Below, piece after piece: positions 8,315 to 16,708 of a stretch of DNA of 64,000 nucleotides. Within the stretch, counting starts at the first letter, position 1; each line of letters starts with the position of its first letter. The notes beneath the pieces are model-generated. The model saw only the letters and a program-made list of their open reading frames with translations. It was not told the origin of the DNA and did not search any database. The stretch comes from Pseudomonas sp. KNUC1026 (GTDB lineage: Bacteria; Pseudomonadota; Gammaproteobacteria; Pseudomonadales; Pseudomonadaceae): contig NZ_CP087138.1 in NCBI RefSeq assembly GCF_021650705.1, positions 2,356,001 to 2,420,000 on the forward strand, written 5' to 3'. The translations under genes were made by a program, and so were the position numbers.

Positions 8315-9077
8315 GCCCTCTTCCCTGTTCGACCTCTCCGGAAAAATCGCCCTCGTTACCGGCGCCAGCCGTGGCATCGGCGAAGCCATTGCGCACCTGC
8401 TGGCCCAGCACGGCGCAGAAGTCATTGTCGCCAGCCGCAAGGCACCTGCCTGCGAGGCGGTGGTGCAGCGCATTCGCGAAAATGGCGGCAAGGCCCATGC
8501 CTTGGCGTGCCATATGGGTGAGCTGGAGCAGATCGACGCGGCTTTCGCGCACATTCGCGAGCGCTTCGGCAGGCTTGACATCCTGGTCAACAACGCCGCG
8601 ACCAATCCGCAGTTCGGCCACGTGCTCGACACCACGGTCGAAGCCTTCCAGAAAACCGTCGACGTCAACTTGCGCGGGTACTTTTTCGCCTGCGTCGCGG
8701 CCGGCAAGCTGATGCGCGAGCACGGTGGCGGCAGCATCATCAACGTCGCTTCAGTCAATGGCGTGCAGCCTGCACCGATGCAGGGGGTTTACTCGATCAC
8801 CAAGGCAGCGGTCATCAACATGACCCAGGTGTTCGCCAAAGAGTGCGCAGCCCTGGGCATCCGCTGCAACGCACTGTTGCCGGGCCTGACAGACACGCAG
8901 TTCGCCTCGGCGCTGACCCAGAACCCGCAGGTTCTCGAGCAATGGCTGCCGCGCATTCCGCTTGGCCGCATGGCTCGGCCCGAGGAAATGGCCGGTGCCG
9001 TGCTGTACCTGGCCAGTGACGCTGCAAGCTATACCACCGGCACTGCGCTGGAAGTCGATGGGGGCCTGCTGGCATGA
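8313..9077 (+). CDS. SDR-family oxidoreductase
   Basis: A 254-residue classical short-chain dehydrogenase/reductase. It has the cofactor-binding TGASRGIG at residues 16-23, an NNAA motif in the middle, the active-site serine in the NVASVNG segment and the catalytic YSITK. The C-terminus reads YTTGTALEVDGG, as in many of these enzymes. It should be a soluble NAD(P)-dependent dehydrogenase; the substrate cannot be told. An AAGGAG six bases before the ATG supports the start, but it is buried in a 15-bp hairpin. The gene is separated from the efe operon by a repeat array and followed 69 bases later by a TSUP permease. Confidence 0.9.
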   Translation: MPSSLFDLSGKIALVTGASRGIGEAIAHLLAQHGAEVIVASRKAPACEAVVQRIRENGGKAHALACHMGELEQIDAAFAHIRERFGRLDILVNNAATNPQFGHVLDTTVEAFQKTVDVNLRGYFFACVAAGKLMREHGGGSIINVASVNGVQPAPMQGVYSITKAAVINMTQVFAKECAALGIRCNALLPGLTDTQFASALTQNPQVLEQWLPRIPLGRMARPEEMAGAVLYLASDAASYTTGTALEVDGGLLA

Positions 9078-9146
9078 GCTGCCCACTGGCGTAGAATGGC
9101 GGCACTTGGCGCGCGCCGTTGCGCGCCCTCTGGTTGTGGCCTGCCC

Positions 9147-9926
9147 ATGCTTCTCGAACTGTCCGTCACCCCCACCGTACTGGCGGTGCTCTCCGCCGTT
9201 GCCTTCGTTGCCGGTTTCATCGACGCCATCGCAGGTGGCGGCGGGCTGCTGACCACGCCGGCACTGCTCACCGCCGGCTTGCCGCCGCACCTGGTGCTGG
9301 GCACCAACAAGCTGAGCTCCACGTTCGGCTCGGCCACTGCCAGCCTTACCTTCTACCGCCGCAAGCTTTTCCACCCAAGGCGCTGGAAGCGCGCCCTGTG
9401 GAGCACGCTGGGCGGCGCGCTGCTGGGCGCAGGTGTTGCGCATTACCTGCCCGCCGAATGGCTGAACCGGATGCTCCCGTTGATCGTGTTCGCCTGCGCG
9501 CTGTACGTGCTGTTCGGCCGCACACCCAGCGCCCCGCTGGACAGCGACCTGCCGATCGCCAAGAAACGGCAGATCCCCCAGGGGCTTGCGCTCGGGTTCT
9601 ACGACGGGGTGGCCGGGCCAGGCACCGGGGCGTTCTGGACGGTCAGCTCGCTGTTGATGTACCCGCTGGACATGGTCCGCGCCAGCGGCGTGGCCCGCAC
9701 CATGAACTTCGTCAGTAACGGCGCGGCCCTGGCCGTATTCATGGCCTCCGGCTCGGTGGATTGGCTGATAGGCCTGTGCATGGGCGCCTGCGTGATGCTG
9801 GGCGCGTTCTTTGGCGCCCGCAGCGCCATCGGTGGCGGAGCGAAATTCATCCGCCCGGTGTTCATTTGCGTGGTGCTGGCGCTGACCGCGCGCCTAGCCT
9901 GGCAGCACTGGTTCGGGCAGGCCTAG
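9147..9926 (+). CDS. TSUP-family (YfcA-like) membrane transporter
   Basis: A 259-residue polytopic protein with about eight hydrophobic segments. It shows the TSUP hallmarks: an N-terminal [19 protein letters not shown] segment and a second related half containing [15 protein letters not shown]. These proteins move sulfite, sulfoacetate or other organic anions, but this one's substrate is unknown. The longer open frame starting at 9096 lacks family resemblance before MLLELSVTP, so I start at 9147. Its 3' end overlaps the converging nudC gene by 33 bases. Confidence 0.85.
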   Translation: MLLELSVTPTVLAVLSAVAFVAGFIDAIAGGGGLLTTPALLTAGLPPHLVLGTNKLSSTFGSATASLTFYRRKLFHPRRWKRALWSTLGGALLGAGVAHYLPAEWLNRMLPLIVFACALYVLFGRTPSAPLDSDLPIAKKRQIPQGLALGFYDGVAGPGTGAFWTVSSLLMYPLDMVRASGVARTMNFVSNGAALAVFMASGSVDWLIGLCMGACVMLGAFFGARSAIGGGAKFIRPVFICVVLALTARLAWQHWFGQA

Positions 9927-10724
9927 CCGGCGCGCGACGTAGAGGTCGATCAGGTAGCGCGCAATGGAGCGCGCCGCCGGAAGTGGCGGCAAGTCATCGA
10001 CGCGGAACCAGCGGGCATCTTCGATTTCATCCGGTTGCGGCACGATATCGCCGCCCGCGTATTCGGCGTGAAAGCCCAGCATCATCGAGTGCGGGAATGG
10101 CCAGCATTGGCTGGCGACGTACTGGATGTTGCTGACCTCGACGCTCACCTCCTCGCGCACCTCTCGCACCAGGCACTCTTCGGCAGACTCGCCCGGCTCA
10201 GCGAACCCGGCCAAAGTACTGTAGACACCCGGTACGAACCGCGGCGAGCGTGCCAGCAGAATTTCGTCGCCACGGGTCACCAGCACGATCATGCTCGGCG
10301 AGATACGCGGGTAAGCCCGCAGTTCACAGTGAGAGCACAGCATGGCGCGCTCACCCGGCACCTGAGCGGTGGGCTGCCCACAGCGCCCGCAAAACCGATG
10401 CTCATTTGCCCAGGTGCCGATCTGCGCGGCATAGGCGAGCACACGAAAGTGCTCGAAACCGGGTTGCAGCATGAACTGGCGCAGCCCCTGCCACTGGCAG
10501 TTGTCGATGTGTACGGCCTCTTCGAATTCGACCAGATACACCGGCTCCCCGTCGAAATGGCCGATGCCATGTTCGAACAGCACCGGCAGCCCCAGTTGCT
10601 TGAGCCAGTCACGGGAGAACAGCACGCCCTGATTGCCGTGGAGAAACCCCTGCGATGAGCGCGCCACCGCCCAGCCGCCGGTGGCTGTGGTGTCCAGTAC
10701 TGCGGTGATCCAGCGTTCAGGCAT
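9894..10724 (-). CDS. nudC: NAD(+) diphosphatase / NADH pyrophosphatase NudC
   Basis: A 276-residue protein. A zinc ribbon is formed by Cys112, Cys115, Cys130 and Cys133, followed by a Nudix domain. The Nudix box starts at Gly173 ([20 protein letters not shown]) with the glutamates that bind the divalent metal. NudC cleaves NAD(H) to NMN(H) and AMP, and removes NAD caps from RNA. The start at 10724 ([10 protein letters not shown]) was chosen because the upstream extension overlaps the crotonase gene in an unlikely frame. The crotonase gene ends 19 bases upstream on the same strand, so both may share a transcript. Confidence 0.93.
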   Translation of the reverse strand: MPERWITAVLDTTATGGWAVARSSQGFLHGNQGVLFSRDWLKQLGLPVLFEHGIGHFDGEPVYLVEFEEAVHIDNCQWQGLRQFMLQPGFEHFRVLAYAAQIGTWANEHRFCGRCGQPTAQVPGERAMLCSHCELRAYPRISPSMIVLVTRGDEILLARSPRFVPGVYSTLAGFAEPGESAEECLVREVREEVSVEVSNIQYVASQCWPFPHSMMLGFHAEYAGGDIVPQPDEIEDARWFRVDDLPPLPAARSIARYLIDLYVARRLGLPEPVLPG

Positions 10725-10743
10725 CAGGCGTATCCTTGGCCGG

Positions 10744-11556
10744 TCAATCGTCGAAAACCGCAGGCTGCCGGGCCAGCGCTGCGGCCATGGCCACTTTGAG
10801 GTCCGCCGATTGCAACATGGCGGCGTTCCAGGTGGCGACATAGTCCAGGCCGTCGTCGACACGGTGATCGCGCATGTAGTCGATCATGCGCTTGGTGCCT
10901 TGCACGGCCAAGGGGGATTTTGCGGCAATCTCACGGGCAATGGCAAAAACGCCTTCATGCAGGGCAGCTTCATCGGCATAAACACGGTTGACCAGCCCTG
11001 CTGCCAGCGCCTGCGGCGCAGCGATCGAGCAGCCTGTATAGGCCCACTCGCGCAAGGTGGCTTCGCCCACAATGTGCGGCAAACGCTGCAGGGTGCCGAC
11101 GTCGGCGGCCATGCCCATGTCGATTTCCTTCAGGCAGAAATTGGCCTGCTCGGTGCAGTAGCGCAGGTCGCAGGCGGCGATCAGATCCACGCCGGCGCCC
11201 ACACAATGCCCGGAAACCGCCGCCAGCACAGGTTTGCGAACCCGGGCCACCGTATTCAGCGCGCTTTGCAGGCGCACAATGGTCTGGCGCAGCAGGCGTG
11301 CATTGCGGCCGGGGTCCGCGCCCATCTGGCCAGCGAGGCCCGCCAGCAACGCGAGGTCGATACCAGCTGAAAAATGCCCCCCTGCGCCACTGAGCACGAT
11401 CACCCGTACCGCCTCGTCCTCATCAAGCGCCTCGAACAAAGGCCCGATCTGTTCCCAGAAGGCAGCGCTGAGTGCATTGCGCTTGGCCGGCCGGTTCAGG
11501 CACACATGCGCAATGGGGCCTCGGTGTTCCAGGCTGAGGAAAGCGTCTTCGGGCAT
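10744..11556 (-). CDS. Enoyl-CoA hydratase/isomerase family protein, dienoyl-CoA isomerase-like
   Basis: A 270-residue crotonase-fold enzyme. The oxyanion-hole segments are [15 protein letters not shown] and [20 protein letters not shown]. The stretch [18 protein letters not shown] is very close to the active-site region of delta3,5-delta2,4-dienoyl-CoA isomerases, where the acidic residues shift double bases in unsaturated fatty acyl-CoA. That makes isomerase more likely than plain hydratase, though paralogues are easily confused. It lies between the GH15 gene and nudC on the same strand, with short gaps, possibly in one operon. Confidence 0.85.
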   Translation of the reverse strand: MPEDAFLSLEHRGPIAHVCLNRPAKRNALSAAFWEQIGPLFEALDEDEAVRVIVLSGAGGHFSAGIDLALLAGLAGQMGADPGRNARLLRQTIVRLQSALNTVARVRKPVLAAVSGHCVGAGVDLIAACDLRYCTEQANFCLKEIDMGMAADVGTLQRLPHIVGEATLREWAYTGCSIAAPQALAAGLVNRVYADEAALHEGVFAIAREIAAKSPLAVQGTKRMIDYMRDHRVDDGLDYVATWNAAMLQSADLKVAMAAALARQPAVFDD

Positions 11557-11630
11557 GGCTAATCTCCTGTGAGCGAGCGGGCCCCATCATAGCCGCGCCG
11601 TGAGTGAACGCCGCGCGGCATTGCCGCCAA

Positions 11631-13469
11631 TCAGGGCGTGGCTTGCGCCGTACGCTGCTCGGCCGGGGCCGCCTCGCCACCATGAGCACGTGCCTGCGCC
11701 GGGCACTCGGTGCGATGCAGGTTCAACGCCGTGTTGATGATGCCGATGTGGCTGAACGCCTGTGGGAAGTTGCCCAGCATGCGTTGGCCTTCATGGTCGT
11801 ATTGCTCGGCCAGCAGGCCAACGTCGTTGCACAGCCCGCTCAGTCGTTGGTACATCGCTTCGGCGTCCGCCTTGCGGCCCAGAAGCGCGTAGACGTCGGC
11901 CAGCCAGAACGAGCACACCAGAAACGTCCCCTCCCCCGGGCTCAGGCCGTCGTCCATGCGGTGAGTGAGGTAGCGCAGCACCAGCCCGTCACGCACCAAC
12001 TGCGCCTCGATTGCTTCGACGGTGGCGACGAAACGCGGGTCGTCGGCCGGTAGAAAGCCCGTCAGGCCTATTTGCAAGAGGCTGGCATCCACTTCAGTGG
12101 AGCCATAGCTCTGGACGAAATGCCCCAGCTCGGTGTTGAAGCCTTGCTCGCACACCTGAGCGTGAATCTGATCAGCCATGGCGCGGTAGCGTTTGCCCAT
12201 GCCCAACTCCTGCTCGGTGGCGTCCGCCAGGTTCGCGGCGCGGTCGAAGGCCACCCAGGCCATGACCTTGGAGTGCACGAAATGCTTGGCCTCGCCACGG
12301 ATCTCCCAGATGCCTTCGTCTGGCTGGCGCCAGGCTTTTTCGAGAAAGCGCATCACCAGGCGGAAAATCGACGCGCTGCGCGGGTGCCGTGGCATGCCGG
12401 CACGGATGGCCTGGCTCAGCGCATCGACGACCTCGCCATACACATCCAACTGCCGCTGGGTGGCCGCAGCGTTGCCGATTCGTACCGGCCGCGAGCCTTC
12501 GTATCCGGCGAGCCAGTCGAGGGTGTATTCCGGCAGCCGCCGTTCACCGCCCAGGCCGTACATGATCTGCATCTGCTCCGGGCTGCCTGCCACAGAACGC
12601 ATCAGCCATTCACGCCAAGCGTTGGCTTCTTCGACATAGCCCAGGTTGATGAACGCCAGTAACGTCATGGTGGCGTCGCGCAGCCAGCAGAAGCGATAGT
12701 CCCAGTTACGTTCACCTCCCAGATGCTCGGGCAGTGACGTAGTTGCTGCTGCAACGATGCCGCCACTGGGCTGGTAGGTCAGAGCCTTGAGTGTCAGCAG
12801 CGAGCGGCGCACCTGGCTGCTGAAACGGCCCAGGTCCGGGCAGCGGCCGGCGAACTCGCGCCAGTAGGCTTCGGTTGATGCCAGGGCTTGCTCGGCATCG
12901 AAGCGCTCTGCCAGCGGGTGCACCGAACTCTGGTGGGTCAGGGTGAACACCAGGCGGTCGCCAGGCCGCACGGTGAACTGGCTGCCGGTGTGGTGATCGC
13001 GCGCCTTGAGCGGTTTGTCGCTGAACAGCACCAGCCGCTCCGGGCCGGCGACCGCAGTAAGCACCTGGTCGCGAGGCTGCTCCACCCAAGGGATGCTGCT
13101 GCCGTAGTCGAAGCGGATGGAAAGGTCCATGTCGAACGGCACCTCACCTTCCAGGCCCTCGACGATACGAATCACGCTGTGGTGTTCAGCCATCGGCATG
13201 CAGTCGATCAGCCGGGCGGCTCCTGAGGCGGTGGTGAAGGTGGTTTCCAGAATCAATGTGTCATCGCGATACTGCCGGCTCACCTGTACCTGCTCCTGCG
13301 CAGGGCCGATGCGCCAGTGGCCGTTTTCCTCATCGCCCAACAACGCCGCGAAGCATGCGGGGCCGTCGAAACGGGGAAAACACAGCCAGTCCAACGAGCC
13401 AGTCTTGTCGATCAGTGCGGCGGTGCGGCAGTTGCCGATCAGGGCGTAGTCTTCGATCAATGCGGGCAT
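11631..13469 (-). CDS. Glycoside hydrolase family 15 protein (glucoamylase/trehalase type)
   Basis: About 612 residues, starting MPALIEDYALIGNCRTAAL at 13469; the frame upstream of this looks non-coding. The N-terminal beta-sandwich has the signature GSLDWLCFPRFDGPACFAALL. The (alpha/alpha)6 catalytic domain follows, with GGERNWDYRFCWLRDATMTL and, near the C-terminus, GLSPGEGTFLVCSFWLADVY, which carries the probable catalytic glutamate. Such enzymes release glucose from alpha-glucans or split trehalose, and no signal peptide is seen, so it should be cytoplasmic. Its position after zwf and gnd, and 8 kb from the glycogen/trehalose cluster, suggests a role in feeding glucose to the oxidative pentose route. 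Confidence 0.88.
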   Translation of the reverse strand: MPALIEDYALIGNCRTAALIDKTGSLDWLCFPRFDGPACFAALLGDEENGHWRIGPAQEQVQVSRQYRDDTLILETTFTTASGAARLIDCMPMAEHHSVIRIVEGLEGEVPFDMDLSIRFDYGSSIPWVEQPRDQVLTAVAGPERLVLFSDKPLKARDHHTGSQFTVRPGDRLVFTLTHQSSVHPLAERFDAEQALASTEAYWREFAGRCPDLGRFSSQVRRSLLTLKALTYQPSGGIVAAATTSLPEHLGGERNWDYRFCWLRDATMTLLAFINLGYVEEANAWREWLMRSVAGSPEQMQIMYGLGGERRLPEYTLDWLAGYEGSRPVRIGNAAATQRQLDVYGEVVDALSQAIRAGMPRHPRSASIFRLVMRFLEKAWRQPDEGIWEIRGEAKHFVHSKVMAWVAFDRAANLADATEQELGMGKRYRAMADQIHAQVCEQGFNTELGHFVQSYGSTEVDASLLQIGLTGFLPADDPRFVATVEAIEAQLVRDGLVLRYLTHRMDDGLSPGEGTFLVCSFWLADVYALLGRKADAEAMYQRLSGLCNDVGLLAEQYDHEGQRMLGNFPQAFSHIGIINTALNLHRTECPAQARAHGGEAAPAEQRTAQATP

Positions 13470-13502
13470 GCGGCGGGCAACCTCATTATGCGGTAGAAGG
13501 CC

Positions 13503-13521
13503 GGCAGCGCAGGGCGCTGCC
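13503..13521. terminator. Hairpin between zwf and the GH15 gene
   Basis: Perfect 8-bp stem GGCAGCGC / GCGCTGCC with a 3-base loop in the 117-base gap between the zwf stop and the GH15 start. There is no good T-tract, so it may be a weak terminator or simply mRNA-stabilising. Confidence 0.45.
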
Positions 13522-13586
13522 CTCCTTGTGTGACCATCGCCGACCAAAACGGTTTGCCTTGCCCACAGATGAAAATAATCGGCAGG

Positions 13587-15092
13587 TCAGCTCAACGAGT
13601 GCCAGCGCCGGCCGTCCCGGGCGAGCAGCTCATCGGCTTCAGCAGGGCCATCGCTGCCGGCAGTGTAACCGCTGACCTCATCGGCCTCGGCCCAGGCATC
13701 GAGAAACGGCTGCACCGCCCGCCAGCCATTCTCGATGTTGTCAGCACGCTGGAAGAGCGTCTGGTCACCGGTCAAGCAATCGTAGATCAGGGTTTCGTAC
13801 CCGGTGGACGGCCCCATCTGGAAGTAGTCCTTGTAGGCGAACCCCAGCTTGACGTCTTCCATCACCAACGCCTGCCCGGGGCGCTTGGCCTGAAGGTCGA
13901 ACCACATGCCTTCGTTGGGCTGGATCTGGATGGTCAGGTAGTTGGGCTTGAGCTGGTTCACTTCAGTATCACGAAACTGAGCGTAAGGCGCCTGCTTGAA
14001 GCAGATCGCGATCTCGGTATCGCGCACCGTCAGGCGCTTACCGGTGCGCAGGTAGAATGGCACGCCTACCCAACGCCAGTTGTCGACCATTACCTTGAGT
14101 GCAACATAGGTTTCGGTCCGGCTGGCCGGGTCGACCTTGGGCTCTTCGAGGTAGCCGGCCTGGCCATTGCCAGCCTGGTATTGAGCGCGCACCGAATTAT
14201 CCAGTGCCTCCTTCTGCGTCCAGGGGCGGATCGAGCCAATTACCTTGGCCTTCTCCCCACGCACGGCGTCGGCGCCGAACGCCGCCGGCGGCTCCATCGC
14301 TACCATCGCCAGCAGCTGGAACAGGTGGTTGGGCACCATGTCGCGCAATGCGCCGATGCTGTCGTAGAAATTCCCGCGGCTCTCCACGCCCACCGTTTCG
14401 GCGGCGGTGATCTGCACATGGTCGATGTAGTGGTTGTTCCAGAAGGCCTCGAAGATGCCGTTGGAGAACCGGCTGGTCATGATGTTCTGGACGGTTTCCT
14501 TGCCCAGATAATGGTCGATCCGGTAGATCTGGCTCTCGGCCATGTCTTGCAACAAGTCGCGATTCAGCGCCTGAGCCGAGGGCAGGTCGTGGCCGAAGGG
14601 CTTCTCCACCACAACCCGGCGATACGCCTCGGGTTGTTCGTAAAGCAGGCCCGCACGGCCCAGGCGGCGCGACACTTCGCGAAAGAAGCGCGGCGAAGTG
14701 GCCAGGTAGAACACCGCGTTGCCGGTGCCGTTCTCCTGAATGCGCCGGCCGATGGCCTGGTAGGTGTCGTCGTTGGTGAAGTCACCGGTGATGTAGCTGA
14801 TGCGCTGAGCCAGGCGCTCCCAGACGACCGGGGCGATGGCCTTGTCGCCATGCTCCGGATCCTTGGCCTTGGCTTGCTCGAGAATGAACGCCTTCAGGCG
14901 CTCGGCAAATTCGTGGTCACCGACCTCGTTGTGGTCGACACCGATGATGTGAAGGTTATCGTCCAGCAGGCCGTCGCGGGCCAGGTTGTACAGCGCCGGC
15001 ATCAGCAGGCGCTTGACCAGGTCGCCGTGAGCGCCGAACAGGAACAGGTTGCAGGGGGGAGCCGGGTCGACCTTGGATGTGCCTCGCTTCAT
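13587..15092 (-). CDS. zwf: Glucose-6-phosphate 1-dehydrogenase
   Basis: A 501-residue enzyme. The nucleotide-binding segment is FGAHGDLVKRLLMPALYNLA at residues 18-37. The active-site motif RIDHYLGKE holds the substrate-binding lysine and the histidine base. Length and both motifs match glucose-6-phosphate dehydrogenase, which makes 6-phosphogluconolactone and NADPH in the cytoplasm. GAGG lies ten bases before the ATG. It is next to gnd on the same strand (72-base gap), so the two oxidative pentose-phosphate dehydrogenases probably share control. Pseudomonads often carry several zwf paralogues; this one, paired with gnd rather than with pgl/edd, is probably not the main Entner-Doudoroff copy. 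Confidence 0.95.
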   Translation of the reverse strand: MKRGTSKVDPAPPCNLFLFGAHGDLVKRLLMPALYNLARDGLLDDNLHIIGVDHNEVGDHEFAERLKAFILEQAKAKDPEHGDKAIAPVVWERLAQRISYITGDFTNDDTYQAIGRRIQENGTGNAVFYLATSPRFFREVSRRLGRAGLLYEQPEAYRRVVVEKPFGHDLPSAQALNRDLLQDMAESQIYRIDHYLGKETVQNIMTSRFSNGIFEAFWNNHYIDHVQITAAETVGVESRGNFYDSIGALRDMVPNHLFQLLAMVAMEPPAAFGADAVRGEKAKVIGSIRPWTQKEALDNSVRAQYQAGNGQAGYLEEPKVDPASRTETYVALKVMVDNWRWVGVPFYLRTGKRLTVRDTEIAICFKQAPYAQFRDTEVNQLKPNYLTIQIQPNEGMWFDLQAKRPGQALVMEDVKLGFAYKDYFQMGPSTGYETLIYDCLTGDQTLFQRADNIENGWRAVQPFLDAWAEADEVSGYTAGSDGPAEADELLARDGRRWHSLS

Positions 15093-15108
15093 TGCGTTAC
15101 CTCGATCA

Positions 15109-15127
15109 GGGCGCGGACAACGCGCCC
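15109..15127. terminator. GC-rich hairpin in the gnd-zwf gap
   Basis: GGGCGCG / CGCGCCC with a 5-base loop. It is adjacent to a second, overlapping GC-rich inverted repeat around 15124-15155. Together they fill most of the 72 bases between gnd and zwf and may reduce or stabilise downstream message; no T-tract is present. Confidence 0.4.
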
Positions 15128-15164
15128 CGGCCGGCAGGGGCGCCGGCCCGGGGCGCCCTTGGGG

Positions 15165-16142
15165 TTACTTCTTGATTTCGATGTGGCCGCCGAAGCCGAA
15201 ACGCATGGCCGACAGCATCTTGTCACCATAGGTTGCTTGCTGGCGCGAGCGGAACCGCGCGAACAGCGAGGCAGCCAGCACCGGCGCGGGCACGGCCTGC
15301 TCGACTGCCGCGTCGATGGTCCAGCGGCCTTCGCCGCTGTCGGACACCGCGCCGGAGTATTCCGCCAGCTCAGGGTCCCCGGCCAGCGCATCAGCGGTAA
15401 GGTCCAGCAGCCAGGAAGAGACAACGCTGCCACGGCGCCATACCTCGGCGATGTCGCCCATGTTCAGCGCCAGGCGCTGGTCCTCGGGCAACTGCTCGGA
15501 GTTCTTGGTCTTGAGAATATCGAAGCCCTCGGCGAAGGCCTGCATCATGCCGTATTCGATGCCATTGTGGATCATCTTCACGAAGTGACCGGAACCTACC
15601 GGGCCTGCGTGAATGTAGCCATGCTCGGCGCGATTGTGCTCGCCTTCACGGCCCTTGGTGCGCGGGATGTCACCAACGCCCGGCGCCAGGGTCGCGAACA
15701 GCGGATCAAGCCGCTCGAACACGGCGTCTTCGGCGCCGATCATCATGCAGAAGCCACGCTCGAGGCCCCAGACACCACCTGAGGTGCCGACGTCTACATA
15801 ATGCAGTTCGCGCTCGGCCAGGGCCTTGGCACGGCGGATGTCGTCCTTGTACATCGTGTTGCCGCCGTCGATGATCACATCGTCCGGCTCCAGCAGATCG
15901 GCCAGCTCGTTGATCGTGCTTTCAGTGGGCGCGCCGGCTGGGAGCATCACCCACACCGCCCGCGGCCGCGCAAGCTTGGCGACCATGTCGGCAAGCCCGG
16001 TGGCGGCCTGGGCGCCATCGGTTGCCAGGGCCTGTACCGCTTGCTCGTTACGGTCATACACAACGGTCGTGTGGCCACCGCGCATCAGGCGCCTTGAAAT
16101 GTTGCCACCCATGCGGCCCAGTCCCACGATTCCCAATTGCAT
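15165..16142 (-). CDS. gnd: 6-phosphogluconate dehydrogenase, decarboxylating (short YqeC/GntZ type)
   Basis: A 325-residue protein, much shorter than the 470-residue classical enzyme and therefore of the short, usually NAD-preferring type. The N-terminal Rossmann motif is [14 protein letters not shown]. The substrate-binding segment includes [20 protein letters not shown], and the catalytic lysine lies in [18 protein letters not shown]. It converts 6-phosphogluconate to ribulose 5-phosphate and CO2. GGAG is nine bases before the ATG at 16142. zwf follows on the same strand. Confidence 0.93.
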   Translation of the reverse strand: MQLGIVGLGRMGGNISRRLMRGGHTTVVYDRNEQAVQALATDGAQAATGLADMVAKLARPRAVWVMLPAGAPTESTINELADLLEPDDVIIDGGNTMYKDDIRRAKALAERELHYVDVGTSGGVWGLERGFCMMIGAEDAVFERLDPLFATLAPGVGDIPRTKGREGEHNRAEHGYIHAGPVGSGHFVKMIHNGIEYGMMQAFAEGFDILKTKNSEQLPEDQRLALNMGDIAEVWRRGSVVSSWLLDLTADALAGDPELAEYSGAVSDSGEGRWTIDAAVEQAVPAPVLAASLFARFRSRQQATYGDKMLSAMRFGFGGHIEIKK

Positions 16143-16460
16143 GCCGGTTTACTCCAAAAAAATAAGAAAAAGCCCTGCAAGCTTAACGCAGCGGCGGTTT
16201 TAGGAGTTAGTCCGGGTGCAGATCAGGAAGGTTTCGTGAAATCGCCAAAAGCCAGGCGACGAACGGTTGACGCCATGAAACCCGCGCCGCGCGGCCACTT
16301 GCAGGCATTATTGAAAAGGGCACGCCGACCATGAAAAATAAAAAAGTTCCAAAAGTGCGCTAAAGAATTCAAAATCCGCTCCGACAACGGTAGCAGCCAG
16401 GTTGAATAAAACTCCCGGCCAAGGCCGTCTAAATCAGTGTTTAGCCATGTGAGGTAAGCC
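16143..16460. other. Intergenic region without a supported gene
   Basis: 318 bases between the divergent gnd and a 60-codon gene. It is more AT-rich than its surroundings, notably 16155-16175 and 16325-16360, so promoters for both genes may lie here, but I cannot place -35/-10 boxes with confidence. An 87-codon frame on the minus strand (16223-16486) has no ribosome binding site or recognisable family and is not annotated. Confidence 0.5.
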
Positions 16461-16643
16461 ATGGGAACCGTAGTAGCTGCGAACATTCCGCAAACTCTTT
16501 ATGTCACCATCCGCCGGGACGAACTCAACGAGCTGAAGGATCAACGCCTCCAGCTGGAGCATGAAGTGGCACGCCTTACCGCGATGCTGGTCCAGGCTCA
16601 ACGGGCCATGCTCAGCTACGAAGGCCACGCACGCATCGCCTGA
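16461..16643 (+). CDS. Small coiled-coil hypothetical protein, 60 aa
   Basis: The frame starts MGTVVAANIPQTLYVTIRRD, with GAGGT about seven bases upstream. Residues 20-50 (ELNELKDQRLQLEHEVARL) show leucine heptads typical of a short coiled coil, so it may dimerise or bind a partner. No family is recognised. It is a single gene, followed by a hairpin terminator, and converges with the 1520-residue gene. Coding is supported by the ribosome binding site, codon choice and regular amphipathic helix; function is unknown. Confidence 0.6.
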   Translation: MGTVVAANIPQTLYVTIRRDELNELKDQRLQLEHEVARLTAMLVQAQRAMLSYEGHARIA

Positions 16644-16670
16644 GCCGGTCACGTACCCGAACGTACCCGA

Positions 16671-16703
16671 ACGCCACGCAGCCTGAACAGCTTCGTGGCG
16701 TTT
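16671..16703. terminator. Terminator between convergent genes
   Basis: A 9-bp perfect stem AACGCCACG / CGTGGCGTT with a 15-base loop ends in TTTTC on the plus strand. It lies just after the 60-codon gene and five bases before the stop of the giant minus-strand gene. Directly before it, GTACCCGAAC occurs twice in tandem. Confidence 0.65.
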
Positions 16704-16708
16704 TCGTC

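Noticed and set aside
13530..15782. A 750-codon open frame on the plus strand opposite zwf and gnd
   Set aside because: It is the antisense shadow of two recognisable dehydrogenase genes in GC-rich DNA, and its translation matches no family.
16223..16486. An 87-codon minus-strand frame in the gap upstream of gnd
   Set aside because: It has no ribosome binding site or family, overlaps the start of the 60-codon plus-strand gene, and lies in AT-richer promoter-like DNA.
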